Part shown: piece after piece, positions 22,371-33,350 of the stretch
Layout: the number at the start of each line of letters is the position of its first letter
How positions within the stretch are numbered: the first letter of the stretch is position 1
Assembly (NCBI GenBank): GCA_936432065.2
Contig: OW386292.2
Location: 128,337,639 to 128,401,638 of the forward strand
Source: Rutpela maculata
Taxonomy: Eukaryota; Arthropoda; Insecta; Coleoptera; Cerambycidae
DNA: 64,000 nucleotides
Reading direction: 5' to 3'
Notes under the pieces: model-generated
The model's database searches: none
What the model was told of the DNA's origin: nothing
The model's input: only the letters and a program-made list of their open reading frames with translations
Translations under genes and position numbers: made by a program

Positions 22371-24439
22371 AACATTTTTTTATTCTTGTAATTTTTCTCA
22401 AAAATGTAAACTTAATTGAGTAAGCCATTTTGAATTTTTCAATTTTCAAAATTGTAATCGACGACTTCAAAATCCCCCGAGTATACATTTCCAGTCGGTT
22501 TTCTCAAATAGTTTCCGAGCTAGCAAATTAACAAATTTAATTAATTTGTTTAGTGATTAAAATTGTTGTTTATTAATAACAAAATGAAAAAAGTCCCAGC
22601 GACCTGTTTTTTCTCTTTGCCAATGTTCCTTAGACAATAAATAATTTGCAAAAAAATTAGGCCGATTAATCCTTTGCCAGAAAACTTCTGAGACAATATC
22701 TATCTAGGCGCGACTAATCATATATAAAGAAAATAAAGAAGCAAAGGAGAAGTCATTCGGCATTATAGCAATTTCGCACCCCAAAACTGCTTAAAACCGG
22801 CGCTGCCTATTAGTATATAAATTGTAATTTATGAATGTTTTATCTAATTTGTATCTATTGAACAATCCATTGAATAAAGTTGAATTGAATTGAAAATATG
22901 CAGACAGATTGAATTGAGTTATGAACTTTAAAATCGTTTTCTATGATTGCTTCATAAGAACTGTTGAGTAATGAATAGGAATCTCATTTACCCGCTATAA
23001 ACAGTATTTATTGGGAATTCACAAAAAAAGAGAAAAAAAAATGCGTTGTCTTGAAACTGCATATAAATTCAGTGTTTTTTTCTAAAGTAAGTGCTCGTAA
23101 TTGTCAAAATTTATTGAGCATCTAGTAACGAAAAACTGTATTTGAGAAGAATCTTCTTAGTTAACGGGCAATGACGCTAGCAAAATGACGAGATTTTTAT
23201 GAAAAAATGCGAAGGTGCACGTTGTATCGGTCATAACTGTTTTATCTTTTAAGCAGGAGAAAAATGGAAGAACGACGTTTAACTTAGTCGATTAGCTTTA
23301 ATTTGGTTTTTTGACATTTCTGGTGCAAGTGCCATGGTTTCTGAGATACTTAACTTTTATAGTAGTGTTAAGATCCACCAAGAACTATTATTATACTCTT
23401 CGCAAAAACGAAGTCATGTTGACTCCGCCATTTTGAATTTTTAAGTTTTGATCACATATTTGTTTTCTACTTATGAAGCCCCTTCTTTTGATACCCATAT
23501 CAAGGGGGTTGTAAAGATAATGATAATCCGCCATCTTGGGGCGGCAGCCATTTTGAACATATTATAATATTGAAGATACTATATTGTATTGTCGTCAGAG
23601 CTACACACAAAGTTTCATGATGATACAACAATTAGAAGTGGGTTCCTTAGACTTTTTACTTACATACGTACATACATACATACATAGATATATAGATAGA
23701 TAGATAGATACAGGTCGTCCTAATAAAATCCTGTTAAAAATAAATATCTTGTATTTATTCGTGTATGAGGTGTTCACAATGTTCGTATTGCGATGAACCG
23801 GTCTGGATAAGTGGGGTGTATGCGCGCGGGCGCTCCTTACTGTCTCTACTGTTTTCACAATCAAAACGAATAATATGTTTCTATTCCTCTGTAATAAATA
23901 GTCTAACAAACTGATTATTTTTCTAGTCTGTTCCTAACACAGTTAATTTCGATAGATTTGAGCAGTAAATAAATTGTTATACTGAAACTGCATAAATAAT
24001 AACGTTTATTTTAGAACAAATTAAAAAACATAACATTGATATATTTTATATTAAGGCAACTCAGAAATCAGTATTAAGTGCATTTGTTTGTGATGCCATA
24101 GATATAAACCTAATATTATGTAAACAAAAGAAGCCCTACATTATAAATCTCATTTTATTCCTAATTTTTATTGAGCGATAAAGTTTTACAGTCCAATACA
24201 TTTATTTGTATTTAATTACTATTAATACTATCCTAATCGTATGTGACTAAGATAGTTGAAAATAATATTTTCATTAGTTACAAATTCATGGATCAATTGC
24301 ATATCTTTTTCTTATTACTACAGTTGCAAATTTAATAGTATATTCTCCAACGAGCGTGTAATGACAGTTTTTTCCTTATGAGTTGCAGTGCCTTAAACCC
24401 CGCTGCGCGCCGTACTAAAACTTAAGTTTATTGTGCTCC
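22371..24439. other. AT-rich intergenic stretch with a microsatellite
   Basis: No gene is supported. 23420-23640 has text common in insect repeats (CGCCATCTTGGGGCGGCAGC and a TTTCATGATGATACAACAAT stretch), probably the 3' region of an old retroelement ending at the simple repeat. Confidence 0.4.
23658..23711. repeat. TACA/GATA microsatellite
   Basis: Runs of (TACA)n change into (GATA)n over about 54 bp. It may be the tail of a decayed retrotransposon just upstream. Confidence 0.85.
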
Positions 24440-24664
24440 ATAGTCTCATTATCCCATTAGTCCCGTTTCTCCCAAAAAGGCGAGGGTATGGTAAATGGGC
24501 GCACTGGCTATCTCTTCCGGGGACACAAATGATACTCGAAGTATAAAAGTCCAGTCACCAAGGTTGGGCATTCACATAGTATGTGGTGAGGAATTTCCTC
24601 ATCCCCATCATACATCTTGCACTATATATGTCCCTCACCTCTGTATTGGTTAGGTGTTTACTTA

Positions 24665-24810
24665 GGGCCAGTTGTATGAACTAAATTGAGCCAAGTTCAG
24701 CTTGAACCAAGATCAAAAGCCAAGGTTACGATTGTTACAATAATCGTAACTATGGCTTTTGATCTTGGTTCAAGCTGAACTTGGCTCAACTTAGTTCGTA
24801 CAACTGGCCC
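24665..24810. mobile_element. 146-bp Harbinger-type MITE with TTA duplication
   Basis: An almost perfect hairpin: the left end GGGCCAGTTGTATGAACTAA and the inverted right end GGGCCAGTTGTACGAACTAA, with about 60-bp arms. It is flanked by TTA at 24662-24664 and 24811-24813. A 3-bp TWA target site and a GGGCCAGTTG end fit PIF/Harbinger MITEs. Few mismatches between the arms suggest recent activity. Confidence 0.85.
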
Positions 24811-26012
24811 TTAGTGTGCAATGTCCTGTTCATGTTAAGTAGCCGACTTTTTACTATTTCTTGACATACCTCGACATGCTATCCTGTTCTTGGAATGATC
24901 AAGTATCCGTTTGTCTGTACGCTGCTGACAGTGCCTCACTCTTCAGTTGATGTATGTAAAGTAGTGCCTCCATGGCTGCTGTAGGGGTTGTTGACATTGC
25001 TTCCGTTATTCCTAGACAGGCCAGCCTTTATACTTTTTCCTGTTTTCTCCTTGCCTTCACTGTTCCAGTTTTGTGCCACCAGATCAGAGAGGCATAGGTT
25101 ATTATTGGTACCACAATCCTTTAGTACAACCAGTGTACCGTTTTTGATCGCAGTCCCCAGTTTTTGTCTACCATTCTTCTACAGGGGCATAAGGCCCTCA
25201 TGGATTTGGTAGTTACTCTCTCTAGATGTGTTTAATTTAGAACCTAGACTTCGTTGCTCACCTGCAGTTCATTCCCCCGGATAACTAGGCTATAGCCTAG
25301 GGGCGACAATGCGTGAGGGGTGCGCGCTGGGACATGGGAGGCCATCGTGAGATCTTTGCGCTCTCTGCTTATTAAAAAAAAATTATTTTGCCCCCCTCCC
25401 CCCCGCTAATCAATTTTCGTTTTCGAGAAAAAAATGCGGATGAAAAAAAAGTTTCATATTTGTCCCCACGCTCGTCAATTTTGAATTTGGATAAAAAAAA
25501 TTTTTTTTCAGATTTCATCCCCTCGCTCATCATTTTCTTTTTCCATAATGAATAAGAGGGTGCAAATACATGATTAGCCTAGGGGCGCGCCAATCCTTAA
25601 TCCGGCTCTGAAAACAGTGGTCTTCCCTGGGTTCTCAGAAAATTCTTCCTGGATATACACCATCTGTCTACCATAACTAAGGCTTTCTGCATCATTTTTT
25701 ATGCAGTGTCCTCATATTTTTTTATTACAAACTTGACGACGTCGCCTGCATAAACTTGCGCTATATTCCCTGCTGTTCCAGTTGAGATAAGAGCTCATCC
25801 ACAACCAGGCACCACACGAGGGGTGATAAAATTCCTCCCTGTGGGCATCCTCTGGTCACGGACACCTCCTCTGTTGTGGATCCTAGCGTGGACTAAATAT
25901 TTCTAGTTCTGAATGCTGAGTTGACCCATCTTGTCATTTGCTTTTTGACTCCGCGTCTCTTCACTGCATCACTTAGTGAGTCGAATAAAGAATTGTAAGA
26001 GGCACCGTCTAT

Positions 26013-26363
26013 AAATAAATACCTTATTATTTCTGCTTACATCATTGTTAAAAAATATTATTTTGGGTATTCAGCAGATAACTTTCAAATATGTAGTATC
26101 CTCAAGGTAGGGCTAGAGATACTTAATATTATATATATTAGCATGATCAGACTTGAATCATCAATATATAGAAAGAGTGGTTGTTTTATTGCTTTTCATG
26201 CTGAATCTTAGATATGGTAGGTGTATGAAAGAAGTCGACAAGTCACCGTAGGGGGAGTCTTGTTGATCTTCCTTTTTGGTCAGACTTGCACCAATGGTAT
26301 ATGAAAGAAACAAATGTTTTCTTTGAAAGTTATCTGCTGAATACCCAAAATAATATTTTTTTA
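26013..26363. mobile_element. 351-bp insertion with 39-bp inverted repeats inside the LINE
   Basis: Flanked by the direct repeat GCACCGTCTAT (26002-26012 and 26364-26374), which falls in the RT coding sequence, so the LINE reading frame is split exactly here. Inside, ATTTTGGGTATTCAGCAGAT near 26056 is matched in inverse near 26350. An 11-bp duplication is longer than usual for DNA transposons of this shape; the class is unknown. Confidence 0.7.
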
Positions 26364-26530
26364 GCACCGTCTATGTATAGGAAAGTTCCTATGGCAATTT
26401 CTTTACTGTCTACGGCTCATTCTATTTTTTGAATAATCTCATGTATTACTAACTCAAAAGATTTTCCTGTTTGGTATGTATATTGGTTTCGTATAGGTTA
26501 TATAGTCTTCTTATCGTCTGCAAGAATTTT

Positions 26531-27439
26531 TGATTGAGTGCTCGCGATTCTAGGATTACTAAGCATTAAACAGTTTCGATTTTAAAAAGTGATCTTAAGC
26601 ACAATGCTCTCGAAGACAAAAGTGGTTAAAGTGCTTAGACCAGCACTAATCACAGTACTTAGGAATGACTCTGGCGTGAGAGAAGATTTTTGAAAACGCT
26701 GGGAGATCTGCATATGATTTAACAAATCTATGTTAAATCCCTAGAAAGACTGACAAACATGACGAGAATAAAATTCAAATTAATTTTTTGAGTTTTTGAT
26801 CTTTAACTGAATCCCTGTATGTGTATGTGTATGCATGAATCTGTGTAGACCACATCTTGTAAGCATCTCTTATTTTATACCCTTTGACACTCACACTGTA
26901 TTGCCAACATAATATATTGCTTCTCCTGTTACAGAATTTAATATTTAATAAGATATTTTATATTGCTATTTTACTCGTATGTGACACCGCGTCTATGTAT
27001 TAAATTCCACTGGATATCAATTTATCTGCGTGTTATTATGACTAGGTGTGAGGTTTGTATGCAGTTGGCAGGTGCAACAATTATTGTCACTCAAATTCAC
27101 TTGGAAATAGTAGAAGCAAGGCCGACACGCTATGCATACTTAAATTAGTAGGTAAAGAGTGCCAGTTCGACTGTAATTAATAATAAATCGGGTTTGTGCA
27201 TTTGACAAGATTAATTGTGTCCATCTACGTTCGACAGTTAGCTGGAATAGGTAATATGAATATGCATGTAAATTAAATTAAGAATATTTAAAACCTTCAG
27301 CAACAATCTAATGGAAAAATTTTAAAAAGACAAAATAATTCGACTAATACATTGGATTGGATTTTCTGTAGTTTCAACGACATAGCGTACAAATTGTAAA
27401 AAACACACTGTAGCAAAGTCGATGAAGGTATTTACCTAC
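26531..27439. other. intergenic stretch, no gene recognised
   Basis: AT-rich with a short TG-rich run at 26816-26835. The frame at 26963-27148 shows no domain. Confidence 0.4.
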
Positions 27440-28760
27440 AAAAACTTGCAAAATTAATAATTTTTTTTAATGAGTTCGTGAAAGTGTATAGAATAATATC
27501 CTGAAAAGTTTACATTTCGCTTGGATGTAGAACATAAAAAAAAGTGAAAACAATTTTTTTTTATCCATTTTTTTAAAATTTTGAAATTAAGCTAGGAAAA
27601 AATCAGAAATACAGATGGATAGATCACGTATTTATGAACAAAAAAATTTCCTAACAAAATTTATCGCTAAAGCCACGGTTTTCCCGGAAAAAAATAGTCA
27701 AGTGTAACGTTATAACTCTGAGCGAGATCCATGCGTGCGCTCACCTGACTGTGACTGTGACACCGACGCACTGAATTACATCAGAATTTGTTCAATCTAT
27801 ATGAGTGCTGGTTCAATTAAAAGATGTAGCTTTCTGATGCTTTTTTGTTTTAAACAATACAAGCAAAGGATGGATGGGAAAAATATACTTATATATATTA
27901 TCACACCCGAACTCAATCGTCGCAATAAAAAATATATAAAAAAAAGCCCTTCAAAAAAATTCTTTCTTCATTGAGAACTGTTGAAAAGTATGTATACTTC
28001 ATGAATATTGTGGTTTATTAAGTTGTAGTAATGTGGGTTCACAAAAAAGTACGTCTCAAATCATTTCAATTTCCTTGCTTGATGATTTTCTTGATAAATA
28101 TATATATTGGAGGCTGTAACTTGCCGAGAAATTGACCCATTGGAAAAAATAAAATATCACTATTCGGAAAAAATGTATACTTTTCGAATGTTCAAACACA
28201 AATTCGTTTACTTGTATGCGTTTTCTCTAAATGTGATCAATCAGATCATGATAAGAAATTGCGATTTTCACGATCTTATCCTTATAACTATGGAAATATC
28301 TTTGATTATTTTGAATATAAATTCTTTTCCACTACATTAACAAATGTATAAGGAATTCATTGCATATAGCTGGATAGGTGTACCTGTAATAAATACAATA
28401 CAGTAAAGGCACGTAAAAATTCATGCAAGCGATTCAGCGGCTATATGTGTGGTGTCTGAGTATGCGTTCATGTTATATATTTATCCTCTTATTCATTAAT
28501 AAAAATGTAAAAAATGCGTAATCAGAAAGAGAAAAAAGCTTTACTTTACTCGTTAGAACTGCTAAAAATTTTTAGAGGCTCCATAGTATGCATTTAACCG
28601 TGCGCTTGGCCGCGCAGAATGACAAAGTTATTTCACTTTAGCGATGAATTTTATCAGAACATTTTTTGTTCAGAAATACGTGGTCTATGTATATTTTATT
28701 TTTCCCTACGCTGACTTAATTTTAAAATTTTGAAAAAATGGATGAAAAAAAATTTTTAGT
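27440..28760. repeat. interspersed fold-back repeat, copy 2 (two arms)
   Basis: Both ends carry the same subterminal sequence in opposite orientation: TGGATAGATCACGTATTTAT near 27616 against the inverse ATACGTGGTCTATGTATA near 28677. This makes it a fold-back element of about 1.3 kb. Copy 1 at 21490-22370 matches its parts in both orientations. No recognisable gene inside. Confidence 0.7.
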
Positions 28761-30616
28761 CGGGGGGCCCTCCCTAGCTGTACGTGCACCCCCCGCCCGA
28801 TCCTTGTGAACAATGTTTTTCATAAAGATTGAACCCGAACAATTTAAGACATATTCTAAAAAAAAGCTGGCTGTTCTTTCAAAATGGCGGCCATATGTTA
28901 AAAAAAACTGTTACCAATGTTGTTTTTGTCATTTAACACAAAAACTAAAAAAGATGGACAAATACTTTCTTCACAAAAAACAACGTGCATAAAATTTTCT
29001 ACAATATTGTACCTATACAATATTTTGATAGGAGTTACCATTTTCCAGATAAATGAGTCCAAAATTAAGAAAATATGGAAATTCATATATCGGTAAATCA
29101 CTTAAAAGACATAACTGTGACAATTTTTGTAAGGCGTATAATATAACTTTATATTATTAACATAAAAATTAAATAAAATAAACTGAAAAAAATTAATAAT
29201 AATAATAATATTATAAGGCCATGGCAGGTTAAGATAAGTGTCCGTGCCTTTGCAACCTTTTTGCGTGAGGTTCCTTCCAGGGATGTATCTTTGCGAAAGA
29301 TACTACCACAAACGTTTTGACCTCAAAAACTTCATAATATCTGGGAAAAAATTTTTTTTCGAAAATCCGAAAAAAAATTTTTTTTCTTAATCAAGTGAAC
29401 CAATTTGTTTGTATTTCACATATATTGTAAATATACTCAAGACAATTTATTATTGATATTTTCATGAAATATTTTCATGAAGAAAACAAAAATTGATGCT
29501 TTTGAATTTTTTGAAAAATGTATATACGTACTTACACGTTAGCGACCACCTCTATGTTTTTACTAATTATACACCATACAATAAGCTATAACATATATTT
29601 TTTACAAAACTCTATCGAAGAGGTAACGTAGTCGTAACAACGTAACAACTGCTTAGATTATGCGTATTGAAAATTTTTTGGAGCGGCCTACGTATTTTTT
29701 TGAAATAACGACATGTATTTTTCACAATACATACTTTTTCTACAAAGCTCCATCGAAATGGTAATACACAAAAAAATGATGTGTTTATTAATAAGGATAC
29801 ATAATAAAAAAACATGGTATGCTATTGATATATGATGGTGGGGCAATAGTGCGTCGGACTTCGATAGTTCGAGTTCCATGTTCAACATGTAGCCAAAAAA
29901 AAACATGTCATTAGGAAGCTAGTTACGTTAGTGCCTACTATTGTGCTATTAACGGCCTGTTATTCACTGATATTATCACATATCGTGACTTTAGTACAAC
30001 TAGAGAACTTATTTTTTTTCGATTTCGAGTTATCTACATTTCGTTTACCAAATTAAATTTTTCTATTCAATGCTATAAACGAATATTTCGCGGATCGTAC
30101 CCTTGCGGCTCAATATTAATTTCAACAAACAGATATGTATTTGACGGGGATATTTGCTAAGGATAGATTTTAATTGAAATTTTAAAATTAGTTTCTTGCC
30201 AAATGATAATGTTTACTCAGCAATGAAAATTGATGAGTAAGGAGAATCACAAAAGTTTCCACTCACCAATGAAAATTATTGTAATGAACGGGTGGAAGAA
30301 AATCGCCAAAAAATGTTCCGCTCAGAAATCAAAAATCAACAAATTTTTTATGCTCAGCCTTTTTGCCAAAATAAACAGCAGGGAGGGCATGTACAGGACA
30401 TATGTATATATGATACTATAATACAAAAACAATTATTATTGTTGTTCATAAATCACTATTATTTAATAAAAACGAATATCAAAATAAACGACAGGGGGGC
30501 TCGTGTCCCTGTGCCCCCTGGATCCGCCACTGTCTGTAATTGGCAGTTTATTCCTAAACATGAGCAAAACTGCAGATACTAATTTCGCACTATTTTTGTT
30601 TAGATTTTTGTGTCAA
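28761..30616. other. upstream flank of the SDR gene; no gene recognised
   Basis: AT-rich sequence with poly-A/T runs and an (AAT)n stretch near 29192-29212. 30480-30532 ends CCCCCTGGATCCGCCACTG, the typical look of a hAT-type terminus, only 85 bp before the gene's start codon; I did not find the other end. No promoter motif can be asserted. Confidence 0.4.
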
Positions 30617-30712
30617 ATGGATCGCTGGGTGGAAAAAGTCGCAATCGTCACTGGAGCCAGCGCTGGCATCGGTGCAGCTATTTCGAAAGCCTTGGTCGAA
30701 AAAGGACTAAAT
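30617..30712 (+). CDS. short-chain dehydrogenase/reductase (DHRS11 / farnesol dehydrogenase-like), exon 1
   Basis: Encodes residues 1-32 of a 251-residue classical SDR that oxidises or reduces a small alcohol/carbonyl substrate with a nicotinamide cofactor, expected in the cytosol since no signal peptide or membrane segment is seen in the assembled protein. The exon starts MDRWVEKVAIVTGASAGIGA, with the cofactor-binding TG-x3-G-x-G motif at residues 12-19. MDRW is the usual start of insect DHRS11-like proteins, and GTCAAATGG gives a fair start context. An in-frame ATG at 30560 would add 19 hydrophobic-rich residues atypical of the family, so I prefer 30617. The exon ends in a phase-0 donor (AAT|GTAAGT). 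In insects this family includes farnesol dehydrogenases of the juvenile hormone pathway, but the substrate cannot be told from sequence alone. Confidence 0.9.
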
Positions 30713-31439
30713 GTAAGTCTTCAAAATACTCTTTTAAAAGGTTCTCATTTGAAATTGATATTTTAACATTTCGAAGTATATAAAAATTTTTAAATACCCA
30801 CAAATTTTAATGAGGCACAGTGGTGATGTAGTAGAGCGGCAATCCAGAAAGAACTGCTATTAGTGAAACAATCTTGTAATTTGGGATACTGATTTCTGTC
30901 ATTAAAACGATTATTTTTCCGAGCAGCGCCAAATCAAAATGACTTCGGTTTTTTAAATTTAAAAGATCAAGTTTTCTATCTAAACTATTGATGTTACAAA
31001 AAAAATTCGTTAAGAAACATAGTTCCAAATTAAATTCTGAATAAGAAAGTTTAATACAGCTTTTTACCTAAAGCTAAAAATAAAGGCGGAAAAATATAAA
31101 AAAGTTACTTTTTAATTATAATTTAAAAGTTTACAAAAAATAAAGTTTACCTAAAAATAAAGCCGCTACACGGTGAAATACTAGAAAATAATTTTTGTGT
31201 ATTTTAGAATCTAAAGCAATAATTATAATGTTCTTGTTGATGAGTAGTCCTTTACGAGAAACTGAAGATACATTATTTTACAAGCTAAAAATAATTTAAT
31301 AAAAATATTTAAAGATTTTTTTAGTTAGACTTACATACCTTTTATAAATTAGTTGCATTCTCCTTTACAATTTGTACAAAGCAACGTGCATTGCAAGCCG
31401 GCTTTTTTACAACCACATTTGGTTTCAATGCACCCTTTT

Positions 31440-32490
31440 ACTTCCACATCCCGTGGAAGTATAGCAGCAACAAAAAAATTTGTAAAAATTTTTATTGTTC
31501 AAATGGGCTTAGAATGTCATGAAACGTCGAGATTTTAAGTTTGGGCAAAAAGAAAATTTCTGTCTGTCTGTCTCTCGGTCTGTCTGTAACTTTTTTCGTG
31601 CGCACGTTTACTCTGGAACCGTTTAAGAAATTAACTTAAAATTTGGTACACATGTACTTTAACGAGAACTAAATTATATTTTCATCTTGTTCCGTCGAAG
31701 GGTAAATTTGGGGGGTAAATTGAGGTAGATTTGGGGTAAATAGGTAAATCAAGCAGATAAGAGTCCATAAAATTGGTATTTAGTATACAGTGTGTCCCCG
31801 GATGGAGTTGACAAGAGGAAAAACATCTCTATTATTGATTTTACGACGAAAAGTCATTATTTATAAAAAAAAAGCTGCTTGTCGAAAAAACAAATTTACC
31901 ATATAAAAATCTTAGATCAGATGTACCGGGTGTGAATAAATTAAGAAAACATCAAAATGCCTCAAGAGAGAAGTACCTTTATTTATTATTTTGGACAAAA
32001 TGTTTATAAAACAAAGTTGTTTATAATCCAAAATAAAGCCTAAATACACATTATGAAGTCTAAATTTTGACTTTTTGTCGTAAAATCAATAATAGAGATG
32101 TTTTTCCTCTTGTCAACTCCATGCGGGGACACTGTATACAAGAGAAGCTAAGGTCTCAGAAAAATTGTTGGCATTAGCCACCCCCATTACCACCCCCACC
32201 CCATTATTAAAGGGGATGAAAAAAATTTTATTTAGTGTATGTACAAGAACCAGAATCCTCAAAATATTTTTTTACTTCATCCACCCCACTACCACCCCTC
32301 TATCACCACCTCCACCCCACTACAGATGTGGGGTATCGTTTTATGGGTTTTTCGGAGTAGAGGATTTCAAATATTATGTTATTAAAGTTCCATAAACAAT
32401 TATTTGCACATTCAAAATTTTTTCGTTGTGAGTGACTTGGATAGAAAATCCGGATGTGGAAGTAGTGATTCCTTGGGCAGCGGTTTTCTG
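31440..32490. mobile_element. ACTTCCACATCC repeat, copy A (interrupted)
   Basis: Begins ACTTCCACATCC with a small hairpin (CTTCCACATCCCGTGGAAG) and near its end carries the inverse GGATGTGGAAGT (ending 32463). It contains a (TCTG)n stretch at about 31559-31590 and C-rich CCACCCC blocks at 32180-32330. Copy B at 50343-51070 is the same sequence without the inserted MITE. No gene inside. Confidence 0.75.
31788..32134. mobile_element. 347-bp TA-flanked MITE inside copy A
   Basis: Ends CAGTGTGTCCCCGGATGGAG and, inverted, CAGTGTCCCCGCATGGAGTT, with near-identical arms of about 70 bp, flanked by TA at 31786-31787 and 32135-32136. The same position in copy B (near 50715) reads TTAGTATATACAAG, with a single TA and no insert. 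That proves the boundaries and the TA target site, as for Tc1/mariner-type MITEs. Confidence 0.9.
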
Positions 32491-33350
32491 CATCTACATT
32501 GAATGAATTGTCTAAGGGCTTTAGATACCTCCGGAAGTGTTGACCATTTTGGCACCCAAACATTTTCGGACAGGCACCATCCCTATTTTTCAAGATTAGG
32601 CAAAATAAAATTTGATGTCAGGGACTGTCCCCAAATGTGCCCACTTTGGAATCTAGCCTGTAAAATGTGTTGCTCCAAAGCATCCTTTGAAGGGGGGATG
32701 TTACACGTTGTCCTGTTCTTGGAAGTAAACAGTTCCTTTCGTGCCTAATGTTCTATAAGGTAGGCAAAAGTATTGCAATACATTAAAACAACAAACCGTT
32801 GGAATAAGTTTAAAATTTCATCAGGAATATTTTCTTGAGGTTTCGAAATAAACGTGAAAGCTTCTGTTAGTAGGATTGACACGAGTGCATATTTTATCTA
32901 CGCGATTCGCTTATTGGGCCAAGATTTAAAATATTATGCCTCCTAATCTTTTAATTTATTCTATAATTCAACTCTGATTGTTACTTTATGGTCAAAGGAT
33001 AACTATTATGACAAGTATAGAACATTACTATGCATATTTTGTAAAATATCAGAAGAAACTGACTTTGTGAGAGTCTTAATTTTTAATTTTAGAAAAAAAC
33101 TTATGAGAATTTTCTCACGAAAAAAATGAACAATTTTTATTAATAATCCTGTTTTATAAAATCAATAGTTTAGCTAGAAAAGTCGATCTTTTAAATTATT
33201 TAAACCAGTCGCATCTTAAAACCGGACGCCATTTTGATTTGGCGCTGCTCGGAAAAATGCTCGTTTTAATGACAGAAATCAGTATGCCAAATTACAAAAT
33301 TGTTTCACTAATAGCCGTTTTCTAAAGGTTTTTACTGTGTTTGCTGCTTT

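Larger units (their letters stand above)
24440..26530 (-). mobile_element. decayed LINE (R1/LOA/Jockey-like), interrupted twice
   Basis: On the minus strand 26375-26530 reads YQTGKSFELVIHEIIQKIE and then AIGTFLYIDGA (RT block A). 25740-26010 reads DSLSDAVKRRGVKKQMTRW and then VTRGCPQGGILSPLVWCLV with VVDELLSQLEQQG (RT block B). 24550-24640 reads CKMYDGDEEIPHHILCECP, the C-terminal zinc pattern that closes R1/LOA/Jockey ORF2. Stops and frame slips are frequent. A 351-bp element (26013-26363) and a 146-bp MITE (24665-24810) are inserted. 25262-25616 also looks foreign (CCTAGGGGCG repeats at both ends). Confidence 0.8.
30820..33350. repeat. inverted repeat pair, ~190-bp arms (30820-31010 and 33165-33350)
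   Basis: GATACTGATTTCTGTCATTA near 30887 has its inverse, with few changes, near 33270 (TTAATGACAGAAATCAGTAT). The blocks TTTGGCGCTGCTCGGAAAA and AAAGATCAAGTTTTCTATC-like also pair. The arms enclose 2.15 kb including the ACTTCCACATCC repeat copy. They may be termini of a larger element, or two independent insertions. Confidence 0.65.

Noticed and set aside
30560..30616. An upstream in-frame ATG as the start of the SDR gene
   Set aside because: It would add residues foreign to the family, while MDRW at 30617 matches the usual start.
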